A stretch of 64,000 nucleotides of DNA from Pteria penguin (Eukaryota; Mollusca; Bivalvia; Pterioida; Pteriidae), in assembly GCA_035048485.1 (NCBI GenBank), contig CM068580.1, positions 39,049,585-39,113,584 of the forward strand, written 5' to 3'. Numbering within the stretch: the stretch's first letter is position 1; every line of letters starts with the position of its first letter. Below the pieces are notes generated by a model. It worked only from the letters and a program-made list of their open reading frames with translations, was not told the origin of the DNA and did no database searches. A program made the translations under genes and the position numbers. This document shows, in pieces, positions 47,801 to 59,610 of the stretch.

Positions 47801-49408
47801 AAAGCGATTTTCAACAGACTTTGTTATGCTTATGACGTCATAATCAAATGCCCGACTTGTTCAATCTTACGTGATGTCATCAAAATCATATTTTTCGCTA
47901 AAGTGGTTGACATTCAACGAAATAAGATCGATCTATTGTCGTTTTAGGTTAGAAGTCCTCATAATTCGGAATATTTGATACCATGTGAACATTAAAGTTG
48001 GCAATGGCTTTGTCGTGTTTCAGTTTACTTGATATCACTTCCTTGCGCAATTCGGAGATTGTAACTTGTCCCTGCAAATGTTTTGTATAGTTTTTATCTT
48101 TATTCTGATGACGTGTACCTATTTGATAATACAATATTAGACTAATTCATCTTCTATATGAAGTACTGTTTTCTTGTCTGTTTGTTTGGTCATTCAGGAG
48201 ATGTTGACACTTCCCAGGCTTTTCTGATATCCAGATATCTTTGAATATAACTACCAGTTATTTTCGTATTTTTTATATAATACTGAAAAATCAATATGTC
48301 TAACTACTCATCCTTTATTTTCAGAGTAACAAAATGCCGAAGCACAACTATAAACTGCAATAGTACTTGATTTCATATTAGTATTTATTATTGTTATAAA
48401 ACGTTACATACGATATATGAAACTTATTCAACACAAATGATTATTTATAATTGAACGTTTTGCTGAGTTTACTTATCAGTATACACATTCTAGAACTAAA
48501 TCAACAGATTTCGTTTTATGCATATGGTTTTTACATTGTAATCACTTTATAGAGCATTGTATGTATGTGGATTAGATGTCTAAATTGCATTATCTAGTGG
48601 TTTTAGCTGTTTCAGAGCATTTTCTTCGGCTAAATCAATTTATTTATTGGTCATGTCGTCTATATGGATTTCGCGTCTAAGTCAACAAATGCAGTGGGTA
48701 TAGCGCTCAGGAGAAAGCAAGGCAATGCAGTAATTTTATGGGTATATGATACTTCATGATGTAGTTGACATATTCCGTTGATTTCATGACATTTATATAT
48801 TGTCTGCAATGAATCAGGGCATTTTTAGCATATTCATTATATTGATACAGGATACTGTGGACATTTTGTTAAGAGTAATTCCTTACTTACTGACATATTA
48901 CTGGTGCTGATATATTCAGAGTATTATCTATATTGGATCATAATTTAGTGCATGTAGTTTTCTTCGTTGATTTATTGTATTGCCTTTATATTATCTGCAT
49001 TGATTCATGTTATTATAATCATTTGCTATGTCGAACCGTAGAAATATTGTCATTATGGCTTCATTTCATTTCATTCCATTGCGAGTAGTACCTTGATATT
49101 CTTCATATCATTATTAATTTGTGAATGTAAGAATTACACTTCCTTATTCATTTTAATTCTGCTTTTATTATGATGTTGAATGTAGCTGAATTACAAATAC
49201 AATATCAATATATGATTAATGAATATATTTAATGATACATTCCACATAGAGTTCAACAAAATTGACATTATAATAATAAATACAATATAAAACAAATGAG
49301 TTATCACTCGTGCACGTGAACGGGCATTTGAAGCCATTATCCCCATTATCTAGAGAAAGTGAAACAGACATCATGTTTTAATCTTCCATAATATTATATT
49401 CAGCGTAC
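47801..49408. other. AT-rich stretch downstream of the receptor gene
   Basis: No gene or repeat recognised. Confidence 0.5.
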
Positions 49409-49414
49409 TTTATT
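49409..49414 (-). terminator. candidate polyadenylation signal of receptor gene
   Basis: AATAAA on the minus strand, 374 bases after the receptor stop codon. It is the first canonical hexamer I found downstream of that stop. A near-perfect 26-base palindrome (49446-49471) lies just before it. Confidence 0.4.
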
Positions 49415-49787
49415 TTGAAAATGGTTCATTGCATTGCTTAGTATTGTTGCACAATATTAATATTGCGCAACATTACAATTTTGTTAAGACATTATATTTT
49501 GACTTAAAGGAAAACATTTCTCCATTTTCTTATAACATTCCATCAAATGATTCCAAATATCTCCTTCACAATTTCTTTTTGTAAAAGTAAAATACATATA
49601 AATCATATTTCTTTTTTCTTTTTTTTTTTTTTTTGGCAATAGAATTTGTTACTACAGTAGTCTCTTCACAGTTAAACTTCATAAACAATTAAATGTGTAT
49701 ATATGATGTATGTTTCACTTTGTAATCAGGCATATTAAGCAAATGTGTCTTAATGCCTTTGATGTTATGATTGTCATAATGGTCAGA

Positions 49788-52700
49788 TTATACTTTACTT
49801 GCCAAGTTGATACTTGGTTCAGCTTTATTCCAGTTCTTGTCCAGACATTTGATTTGATACAGGGCGTGTTGAAGATCCTCCTCTTGACTCATTCCGTCCG
49901 TTGATTTCAGACTGCTCCCGCTTATGGACGGCGAGGGGCTGGTCTTCTTCCGGTATTCCGGTTCCGAACTTTGATGTGCTAATTCTAGCTCTGCGTATTT
50001 GGTTGTCTGAGTGCTTAGATTCGCTCCACGAACCATTTCCGATGTATATATGGTCTCCACATGGCTGTTCCCGTGCACGAGTTTTGAAAAATGCGGCCTA
50101 CATCTTTTTTGTATAGGACGCGAGCGACGACATAAGGGTTTTAATAATGTCTGCTTTAATGCTTGGCGAAACTTCAAGGACATAATGCTATACAATATGG
50201 GATTAATTGTACAACTGATGAAGTAGAATGCACCTGATAAATAGAAAAGAACTTTGTGGATTTTAAGTATTTTTGGTGTCCATTCTTCAGTACGAGCTGT
50301 CATCATCCGTTCAGTTTGAAATGGAGCCCAACACACGAAGAAAGCCACTACAACCGCCACTGCAAAAAAGGCAAATATGAAATAATGTAAAACTTAGTTC
50401 ATATACGGACGCAAAATTTGTCATGCTAAGATTATGTCACTTATATAATAACGGCACATGCAAGAGTCATTTCGACCTTTGCACTGACCAACTTGAGGTA
50501 GTAGGTATTTTTTTACAAGAAAACATTTGCCTTGACATGGAGCATCTTTAATCTTTCTCATTCAAAAGACAGGGCACCGAAGATATCCAAGTCAGACTTG
50601 AGCACGGGAACTCTCCTCCCATTACCAAGCATGATGATGCCACGGTATATCGAACCCAAGACCTCTCTTTCTGAGTCATTTGAATGAAATGTTATATCCC
50701 AACTAAGTAGACACTACCTGTCTACGATGTGGAAAGTGAGATATGGTGTTGTTGATTGGTGTTTTACGTCGCTTTCAATATTTTTTCAGTTATATCGCGA
50801 CATGGAAGCAGGAGGTTACCAACCTCTTAAACATAGTGGCGCAATTCGGGAATCGAACCCGGATCATCCACGCTGCAAGTCAAGCGCTTAACCACTACAC
50901 CATGTCTGGTCCAGAAAGTAAAATATGAGATATGGCAATGAAATAAATATCTCATTCAAACGAAGCGTACAATTTTTGACAAATCAACTCAAAAATTGAT
51001 CAAGAGGGTATTGATTAAGAAGCATAGTCTCGACAAAGTATAAATGATTCTACAATACTTAAAGAAATTTCATTTCTTGAATGGGGATAACAATATTGTC
51101 TTTAAGTAATCAGTGAAATTTGTTTAGTTCGATTTTATGTCATTAATCAGGAACTCTTTCGACGTTATTGCACAATTGAAAGTGAATTTTGTTTACGCTG
51201 GAAGGACACAAAACGCAGTGTCAGTATAATCACGCACTCACGAATAGCATACGAACTAAAGAATAACAAATACGAGATTACATAAAAATATCAGAAAGTG
51301 ACTCCTATTAAAACAGGCATTATATGCGAACAATACTGATGGTACTTACTTTAAAGTAGGATTATTATTTCTCAAATGAATAAGTAAATTTGATCGTAAA
51401 ATAAAAGAAATATACAGCTTTTTTAATTCAAGAACTGGATCTCGATTAGCTAAGGTCTACCTTTTTTCGCACTATAAAGTATCGACAAAAATTTTCAGTT
51501 TTCTTCTCACTTATCTGATTATGTAAACATAAGGGTAAATATGTAAATTTATTCAATATAAATACGTATAGATATAGCACATATAGTAATGGCGATATCA
51601 AGTGCCCTATGATGTTAGTTTATTAGTGATTAACTACCCAAGAATTAAAACTGATTATCTTCAAATTGATGCCAAGTTTTACGTTAAAAAATTAGTAAAC
51701 AAAACACTTTTAAAAAAAAATTAATTGAAAAAGATAATAAATAATAATAATAATAATAATAATAATAATTAAATAACAAAGATAAATACACAAATATATA
51801 TCTCCACGCATACACAAATATCCGATATGCTTATGTGACGAAGCTATGACACTTTGATCACTGACAATTTTATTCCCTTTAGTGTCTAGAATGCAGCTCT
51901 TAGTCATATGGTTTAAGTGTTTAGTGAAAGTAATTTTAAAAGGGATGTTTTCAATTATTAGATGATGTTTTACACTTCTAGTTAATTAAATATTATTGCA
52001 TTTCCCGGGTTTTATTGTACCATTTTCTTTTACCTGTCAAATATAGATTCTGTTATGACAATGACGTGCTATTACTTCAGATTATATTGAGACAGGTATA
52101 TTAGTAGACAGGTATATAAGTAGACAGGATTCTTTTCATTTTTATAGCTTTAAGCTTCAGTCTTATTTGTGCGATCAATTATTACATTTGAGTTGTCGAC
52201 GAAAGTGACATGCATAGGCATTAAACTTGTTTGATATGAAAGCACTATTGGAAGATAATGTCATTTTCTTTACAGATACGGATTTTGCGAGATAATGAAA
52301 CGTTTAAGCTACAGATTAACAAAGATTGTCACGAGACCTTTAGATTTATGAATGATAATGTATAGTACTCAAAATAAAAGTACATGTATTTATGTTATTG
52401 TTTTGACATATAGGTATATTTTCATGATGTTAGTGTTTGTATTATTTGTATAATTAACTGCAAAAGTATCAATAATAGCACTTTGGATTTCTGGTATTTT
52501 AATTTAGAATTTTTCATGTAAATCTTTTACAAGAAATAAATACAAATGAGGAACATCTTAGATACCATACTGGAGCTCAGAAATCTAGGTCTGCGCCACT
52601 GAAAGGCTTTTAATTGACGACGTTCACATCTGCACACAGCAGTAAATCAAAGCTTTGATACACGGAGACTAGTATCAGAGCTTCTGTGGCTTTATATTAA

Positions 52701-55700
52701 AACTAGAATTTTGATCTTAAAAGCAGTCATAAAATAAACCGATCAAAATACCATATTCGTAACATTCTCAAAATTCTAAGACTAATAAAATTCAAATAAA
52801 TAAGAGAGACAATACTAAATGAACAGCACTCAGAAATTACACGACATTACTGCTAAGAAAGTCACAACTCTAAGGTAGCCATAAATGGTAAGATGACATA
52901 ACGGACACAACTGATAGTAATTAAATAGAAACCATAATGTGAACATAGGTAAACCTAGAAACATACAGTTTATAGTAAGTACCATCTATGCTTGCATGCT
53001 CAAGTATCCACATTATTTCATCTAATCAATATGACACGAATTTGACAGTGATTTCTGCAGTTTTGTCAATATTTTTTTCTGACATTCAAAATTCAAAACA
53101 ACTAGCTGCACCACTTGCATATATAACGCTTGACTCAGACAATGCATTCGGTGAGGAGACTTCACACATCATACCTGCATAACACATCTCTGGTGTGCAA
53201 AAATTATGTAATGTCACAATCATGAAAGATGTTTCTCACCATCACGTTTGACGTTTGTGAAAGTCAATATCACGACATTCAACAAACTGTTTGTTACTGT
53301 GTATATTTATTACATCAATAAATCTTGAGGAATTTGTGCAATGTTTTTCTTTTATTACTTTCGTATGAAGAATTTCCTTCTTGGAGAGTAAATAACCAAT
53401 AAATAAGAAATAAATCGGCATTTATTGAATGATTGAAATGTACTTTCTTTACAATTACTGGAATAAAATGAAATCTTGATTACTTGAATTGTGTTTTATT
53501 GTCAGTTCAAGGACATAGAGTTCGATTTATTCTAATAATTTATGCACGAATACGTCTGTATGCAATATTTACTTAGGGCATAAGTAAGCAATGACTACAA
53601 GTATTTGAGGAGTGATCTTAATGGAGTAATAAAGAACAACCACTCTGTGGATAGAGAGCAGTGCCTAAACTTCAATATACTATTAACGTCAATATGTGAT
53701 ACACAGTAATATCAACTGATTAAATATTCATTTGATGTAATATTTTCAATATCAAACATAAAATATCTTCAAAGATATAAAATGAATATTCTCTGCATAA
53801 AGTTTGAAAGTCTAGATGCATAATAAAAAGAGGTATTAATATTCGAAAGGCTACTAGAACATATCTCGTAGTATTCTTCATGGAGGCAAGGTTGATCAAC
53901 CATCGCACTTTCACTCAAGATATATTACAAATGCCATAAAAGACACGTAACACATGTAACATTGAACTAGTACTAAACTATAACAGAATACTGAACTAAT
54001 AGATAAGAATCTCGGGATAACGATATGATCAACAAACATCTGTGGAGGATGCGTTAAACTTTCGATAAAGTATAAGGTGTTCATCCTTAGCTGACACAAA
54101 ACAGTGGTAGCTGACGGTAACTTCAGTGGAACTCCAATAAAGGGCACATGTTCTTCATCCACTTTCTATAATTACATTCATTACACTGGAATTCATTCAG
54201 GTATAATCTGATTCATTATTCAATATGATTAACCTAACTAACAACCAGAGAAAATATTGTGCACTCATGGTAACATACGTATTCCTAAGGATTTAATGAA
54301 GCAAATTGTTAGGTTATGAACTACCATTATTCAATTTATACTGAACCTTGTCTGTTTCTAGTGTTAAGGGCAAAGTTATAAAAGTTCCTTCTATATTTAT
54401 GAAAACCGATACCCATCTCTTTCAATCAAAATTTTATTTTGATCCATACGACTTTTACGATATTTCTTGCAAAGAAAGTTTTGGGAATGCCAAAAGAATT
54501 AGTCACAACACGTAAAAATATCTGTGCTATTGCAGTAAAAATAGAAGTACATTTTATTGATAAAAAGCGTATTGCACTATATCATTTGGTCCCTTATTAA
54601 GCATGAAAGTAGAGAAAATCTAAGAACACAATTATATAAAAATATAAACACGAAGAGTCTAAATTTTATCATAAAAGGGGAGACAGGTTTGTCATGGTCA
54701 AATATTCCTAAAAGGTATATTATTACTTTGAATGATAGTAGATTTTCGCCTCAGTTCATAGTAGCGGCGGTGGCGTAGAGGATGAATACACCAGTTACCG
54801 CTAAGCCACTTAAACTCTTATTATGATGTTTAAAACATGGCCATTTAAGTGAATATTGGTATATATTGGAAGAAATAAACTTTGTTAAATACCCCTATAA
54901 TTTGATAATTGAATCTTTGTTTTGGTTTTTTTAAAGCCCGGATGAGCAAATTATCGCTGTAGATCTATAGATATATTTTACGTTATTATCCCCACTTGTT
55001 TTACTTTTTAACTTATTTTCCTACACATGAAAACTTTGAATTGACCCGCATAACAAGTTTTTACAAAGGACACAAGTTAAAGGTCATAAAGGTCTTGCAT
55101 ATATACATTTCCTTGGTAAGTTTGTACTACGTAATTTGATGTGAGTAACCAAGTCTTATGTTTTTGTACTTTGCTCCCTTAAAAATAGTGAATTGATACT
55201 TTTCTGTTTTGTTGTGATCAAGATATTCTGCGTTCCTTTCTTGTGTATCTTCACACTATGGTGACCAATGGAAATACAAGCTAAAACAGAAATTACATAC
55301 CCAACATTTTGATGACAGATCGCCTAGCCCTGGCCTGTTGCTGCGCATGTAATTCACCACGTAGATTCTCCTTGGTGGACATGTCTGAAGACGATCGACT
55401 AAGAGTGGATCGCTTAATCGCAATAGCAATTCTTGTATAAAGGACACTGATAAAAAGCATGGGTAAAATGAAAAATAAACATGAAGACGCCTCGAAAGTC
55501 CAAGGGATAGGTTCACCCTTACGCAAAGTACACATTGCTGATTCGGGTATCGTTTTATTATTTTTGTCTTGTATTCTGACAACGCCATATTGAATAGTAA
55601 TGGGAATGGCTGTACAAATAGCTATGATCCAAGTACTAAATATGACACGAACAGCCCGATGAAGACTGGACATTTTCTGAGCTTTCATTGGGTAGACAAT

Positions 55701-56201
55701 AGCGAGGTAACGTTCGACGGTGAAGGCAGTTATTGTTAATATCGATGTATTTGTGGACATTTCCGCAAATAATACACGGGCTACACAAAATGCTTCTCCA
55801 AATACCCATGGATACCATGACCATATCGTGTACAAATCCACAGGTAGTCCGGTGGTAAGTAGTAGCAAATCAGCGCATGCTAGGTTGAATAAATAATAAT
55901 TTGTCGCCGTATGCATGTACTTATTTTTAGCAATGACGATACAAGTACACACATTTCCTACAATGCCAGTGGTGAACAAGATTACATAAATAACAGTGAT
56001 GGTGATGACAATGGGAAAACCATCATGGCGGGGATACATTTTCTTCTCAAGATATTCCCATATATCCATGCTGTCATGGGCGTCATTTTCACTAGGTTTG
56101 GAATTGTTAAGATAATTTTGTAAAATATTCCATAGAACTTTGCACGACTCATTTCTACTGACACATATATCATAGAGTTGTTTGATCTTTCCATGGATCA
56201 T
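49788..56201 (-). CDS. neuromedin U / pyrokinin (PRXamide) receptor-like GPCR, two coding exons
   Basis: Exon 1 is 56201-55301 and exon 2 is 50359-49788, joined by G|GTATGT at the donor and TTTTTTGCAG| at the acceptor. The join adds one codon (Val301) across the boundary and gives 490 residues. The start is the first ATG after an in-frame TGA 24 bases upstream. The N-terminus has possible N-glycosylation sites (Asn17, Asn32). Seven helices follow: TM1 near 62-90 (GN at 82-83), TM2 with LACADLLLL (Asp111), Cys139 before TM3 paired with Cys224, ERY at 163-165 in the DRY position, Trp191 in TM4, TM5 near 236-262, CWAPF at 310-314 in TM6 and NPILY at 353-357 in TM7. The ERY motif, LPxxLYTIW and YPWVFGEAFC are typical of receptors for NMU/pyrokinin-type amidated peptides, which couple to Gq at the plasma membrane. 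A ghrelin- or TRH-like receptor is less likely. The ligand cannot be told from sequence. Confidence 0.9.
50747..50926 (-). repeat. tRNA-derived SINE with target duplication
   Basis: GAGATATGG is duplicated at 50738-50746 and 50927-50935. On the minus strand the head reads CATGGTGTAGTGGTTAAGCG (A box) and CCGGGTTCGATTCCCG (B box, intact). The body ends in the block whose plus strand reads GATTGGTGTTTTACGTCGC, familiar from bivalve SINEs. The anticodon-stem and acceptor regions are not tRNA-like, so it is a retroposon rather than a tRNA gene. Confidence 0.85.
51735..51769. repeat. (AAT)n microsatellite
   Basis: About eleven trinucleotide units inside the receptor intron. Confidence 0.95.
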
Positions 56202-56299
56202 GTTGTAAGTCGCCAGTAGCTTTCAGAGGTCTTTGCCGCACCGTTCCTAGCACTCTAAGTTTTATACTTCACTATGGCATTATACGATGCCATGATAAC
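56202..56299 (-). promoter_or_regulatory. receptor 5' leader exon part with upstream open frame
   Basis: A strong splice acceptor (ATTTTCTTTCTCCTATTTCAG on the plus-strand complement, ending at 56300) suggests that an upstream untranslated exon is joined at 56299. The leader contains an upstream ATG at 56291-56293 followed by eleven more codons and TAG at 56255-56257, ending 53 bases before the receptor ATG. The promoter and first exon were not located; a small minus-strand frame at about 56816-56929 in less AT-rich sequence may be part of it. Confidence 0.5.
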
Positions 56300-56303
56300 C
56301 TGA

Positions 56304-59300
56304 AATAGGAGAAAGAAAATCATTAATCACAGGCGAGCTTAAATACAAAATATGATACAGATAATACAATTGCTTCTTTTATGGATGATTGCAATGTGGT
56401 CTGATAAAACTATGGATCTATAAATCCTTCTGACACTGATGACGTTTTCTAATAATTGCCATAACTATGCCTTTATCGGGAGGCATATCGCGATCCAGTT
56501 ATAGTAAACAAAAAAACCCCGAATGTAGTGCAGTATTACTATTATATCTTAAGATCATACAATTCCTGGTTCAACATTTTCGTGACTAAGTCGAATCATG
56601 CATAACTTTGTTGTCTTTCCTGTAACGATTGCTCGTGTCACTGAATCTGAAATGGTGCAGATCATACAATTTAATTTATAGAAACCAACAGTATCACCAC
56701 GTGTCTTTCAAATCAACGGAAGTTGCTATAACCTATTGCTGAGATAGATATCGCAATAAATGAAAATGTGAGCGCATCAGCTACTTCAGGAGTCAGACTG
56801 TTCTCTAACTCCTATAAAATCTTATCGGAAATGTTCGGCGTTTTTATGACGCGTTTGTTTTCGATATTGAAACACGTCCTGACTGGGTCATTGCGTGCTG
56901 AATGCTGTTCAAGTTCTGTAAAATCCATCGGAATTGGAGCAGGGAATAAAGTCTTACACTTGGTTTGAAACATATGCGTGTAAACAAACATTTGTCATAA
57001 TATAATGAATAATTGACATTCAAAATTATTTTCTTATTTTCACATACATTGTAATTATTATTCTATCGATATCAATTTTAGAAAATTATATTGATAATGA
57101 ATGAGATGCTTACATATTATCTGCATTACTGTTACTTGCTTTTACAATAGATATTTCTTTACAATCTTTATTAAAATGACGATGTCAGATATCGATAACT
57201 ATTACAAAAAAGATGGCATTCTGATTTTATTTTTCTGGTAATAGAAGGCGGATGACATCTTTGTCAATAAGTTTACTATTTCAAAGTAATCATCAAAGAA
57301 AAACGATGTTCCACGTTATGTATATTATAATGAATATCTTAAATAACACGAATCTGTAATTGTCAACGTCTGGATTTTATATGGAACAAATACGTTTAGA
57401 AAATAAATATATGATTTGGGATTTTTACGGGGACATATAGATTGAACGTCGTCTTAGGCTGACTTTCTCAATTTACTAAATTATACATATGAAAATATAT
57501 TGATGTAAATTTGAATGTCCAGTTGAAAGCTTATGCTTGTGTTTTCCTGAAAGATATCTGCTTTCGGCATTTAACCATTTGTAATTGTGATACCTAATTT
57601 GTTTCATCCTGTCAATATTGGCTTTGTTTTATAGATCAAAGAATAAGGTATAAATGGGTTTCGTTAATGTGTGATTAAGAGGAAACTCTATTACGCTGCA
57701 ATTGTAACCCAAAATAGATGGGAATTAGTTGGCATACGACAGTGTTTTCAATATCTAGGTACTTCTATCAGACCTTATCAGAAAGGTTCACTCTGTCTCT
57801 TTTCTTAGCAGACCGTTTTGTCTTATAGATAACTATTGTTAGATCAAAACACTGTCCAAATCTTAATAATTCATGACAGAAGTGCATCCTTTTTTTGTAC
57901 TGAACTTACCCATTTAAACTGATCAACCCCTGTTATTCAAAAGAAATAGAAATGAATTTTGATTAGTTTTATAAAGTATTTCTTTTCTAAGTAAAAGTCT
58001 TATTGTTACATTGTCGTGTTGAAAAAGTAGTCGACCTGAAAATCGTTGACAAAATGATGCCTCTTATTCATAATTTTTGCTTTAATGACTTCGGTTATTC
58101 TTATTAGACATTGTTCTTAACAAACTTGCTCTTCGAATATTTTTGACTTCCACACTTACGCTAACTGAAACAAATTATTTGTGGAAATCCACATACGAGC
58201 ATTTACATGATATTGGAACTTGTGCTCTTATATATAAAGCGTAAGTGTAGGGAGCATTTTCAAACTTAGTCTAAGGAGTACTGTTTGGTTCTGTCGGTTT
58301 GGTGAGCCGTATAATTTAGTAACGTTGTGTTGTAGGACATGAAAACTTAATTCCATTTTATATGAAAATGGAAAACTGCATTTCATAGTTATATGAAGAA
58401 AAAAGTGGAATGTATAACTTAAAATGTCAAAATCATTCAATTAAATCGGAAATAAAAGCTTACCAAAGAGCATTTTATCAACTAAAGCAATTTGAAAAAC
58501 TAATTTTGGGTAAGTATAAAAAAGTATATCATATCTATATCAAACTTAAATTTTTCTATGACGTTATCTCACAGTTTCCATAACCTATAAATCAGGCAGA
58601 TAACATCTCGTGTATTACATAACATGTTCCTTTAGATTTTTGTTCCGGAAAACATAGTCAACCTGCAATTAATGCAAATGCAATGTTTCGCTAGTTTACT
58701 GCGATAAGTCATGCATCGTTTACATGTAGTGTTGCGTTTGACAACGCGCCAGTAGAGACTAAAACAAGAAGCATCTCGTGGTCTTTTATCTCCCTTATTG
58801 CACGTAAGAGTTGCCTTGAGAAATATGTTTGTTACTCGAAGAATTACAAAATGAACACGTGATCTAACACTGAAATGTATGAAATCAATATTTATATATG
58901 TAAATAATAACATTGTTTGATCAGTTTGGGTGATTAATTATAGTCTTTGTTTGATACATTATTAAATTACCAAATTTAAGATATTAAATCTTGTGCAACA
59001 CATAAATAATTTTGTTTTAACACAACGAAATATTCAAATAATCAAGGGCGCCATAATTACTTAATACTTTTGTTGAGTATATTAATGATGTACATTCATT
59101 TCCGGTTTCAATTAACAAATATCAGTGTATAGTGGTAAGTTCCTTGACATTATGTTTCTTATTCTAAGCAACGAGGATCTATGAAACAGACATTTGGAAA
59201 TCAGATAAAGTTCAGATTTCGCATCCTGTCGCTATGCAGATTTAAAGTCTCCTTCACCTCATATTAAGTTTCAAAAACACACAAATAACACGAAAGTATT

Positions 59301-59344
59301 TCAAAATGCACACTTGCCTTGAATGTGCACTATCGCTATATAAA
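56304..59344. other. region upstream of the receptor gene
   Basis: Probably holds the untranslated first exon and promoter, but I could not place them. 56760-56970 is less AT-rich than its surroundings. Open frames at 58228-58440 and 58632-58913 have no recognised motif. Confidence 0.4.
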
Positions 59345-59610
59345 TGCAAAATCCGAAAGTGACTGGAGACATGTGACTATGGCACTTAAAAACAAGGTAC
59401 CACAGGGGACATTCATGGACACCTGGAATTCAGAGGTAAGACCTGGTGTCCAAGAGGAGTAAACGTCTCCTGAATGGCTAGCCACAACCGCCATGGATAC
59501 CCTTGTAACTGTATAAATGAATATGAACCAGCACTGCGTAGAAAGTGTCATTGCCACATAACAGGAAAAACGTAAAATAACACTCAAATCAAACCCTTAG
59601 CGGGGAACAC
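59345..59610. repeat. about 270-bp dispersed repeat, copy 3
   Basis: Same order as copies at 41475 and 42548: GAAAGTGACTGGAGACATGT, GAGGTAAGACCTGGTGTCCA, GAGTAAACGTCTCCTGAATG, and CAAACCCTTAGCGGGGAA at the end. More diverged than copy 1. Confidence 0.82.

Larger units (their letters stand above)
50360..55300 (-). other. 4.94-kb intron of the receptor gene
   Basis: Starts GTATGTAATT and ends in a pyrimidine tract followed by GCAG. It lies in the third intracellular loop just before TM6, where the ghrelin receptor gene also has its intron. It holds a SINE (50747-50926) and an (AAT)n repeat (51735-51769); otherwise I see no gene. The open frames inside (52988-53182, 53911-54162, 54557-54778) have no motif. 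Confidence 0.88.

Noticed and set aside
49901..50226. Plus-strand frames over receptor exon 2
   Set aside because: They are antisense shadows of the exon.
50840..50912. tRNA gene on the minus strand
   Set aside because: A and B boxes are good, but the acceptor and anticodon arms do not pair and it lies inside a SINE with a 9-bp target duplication.
55256..55588. 110-residue minus-strand frame overlapping the receptor
   Set aside because: It is an out-of-frame shadow of receptor exon 1.
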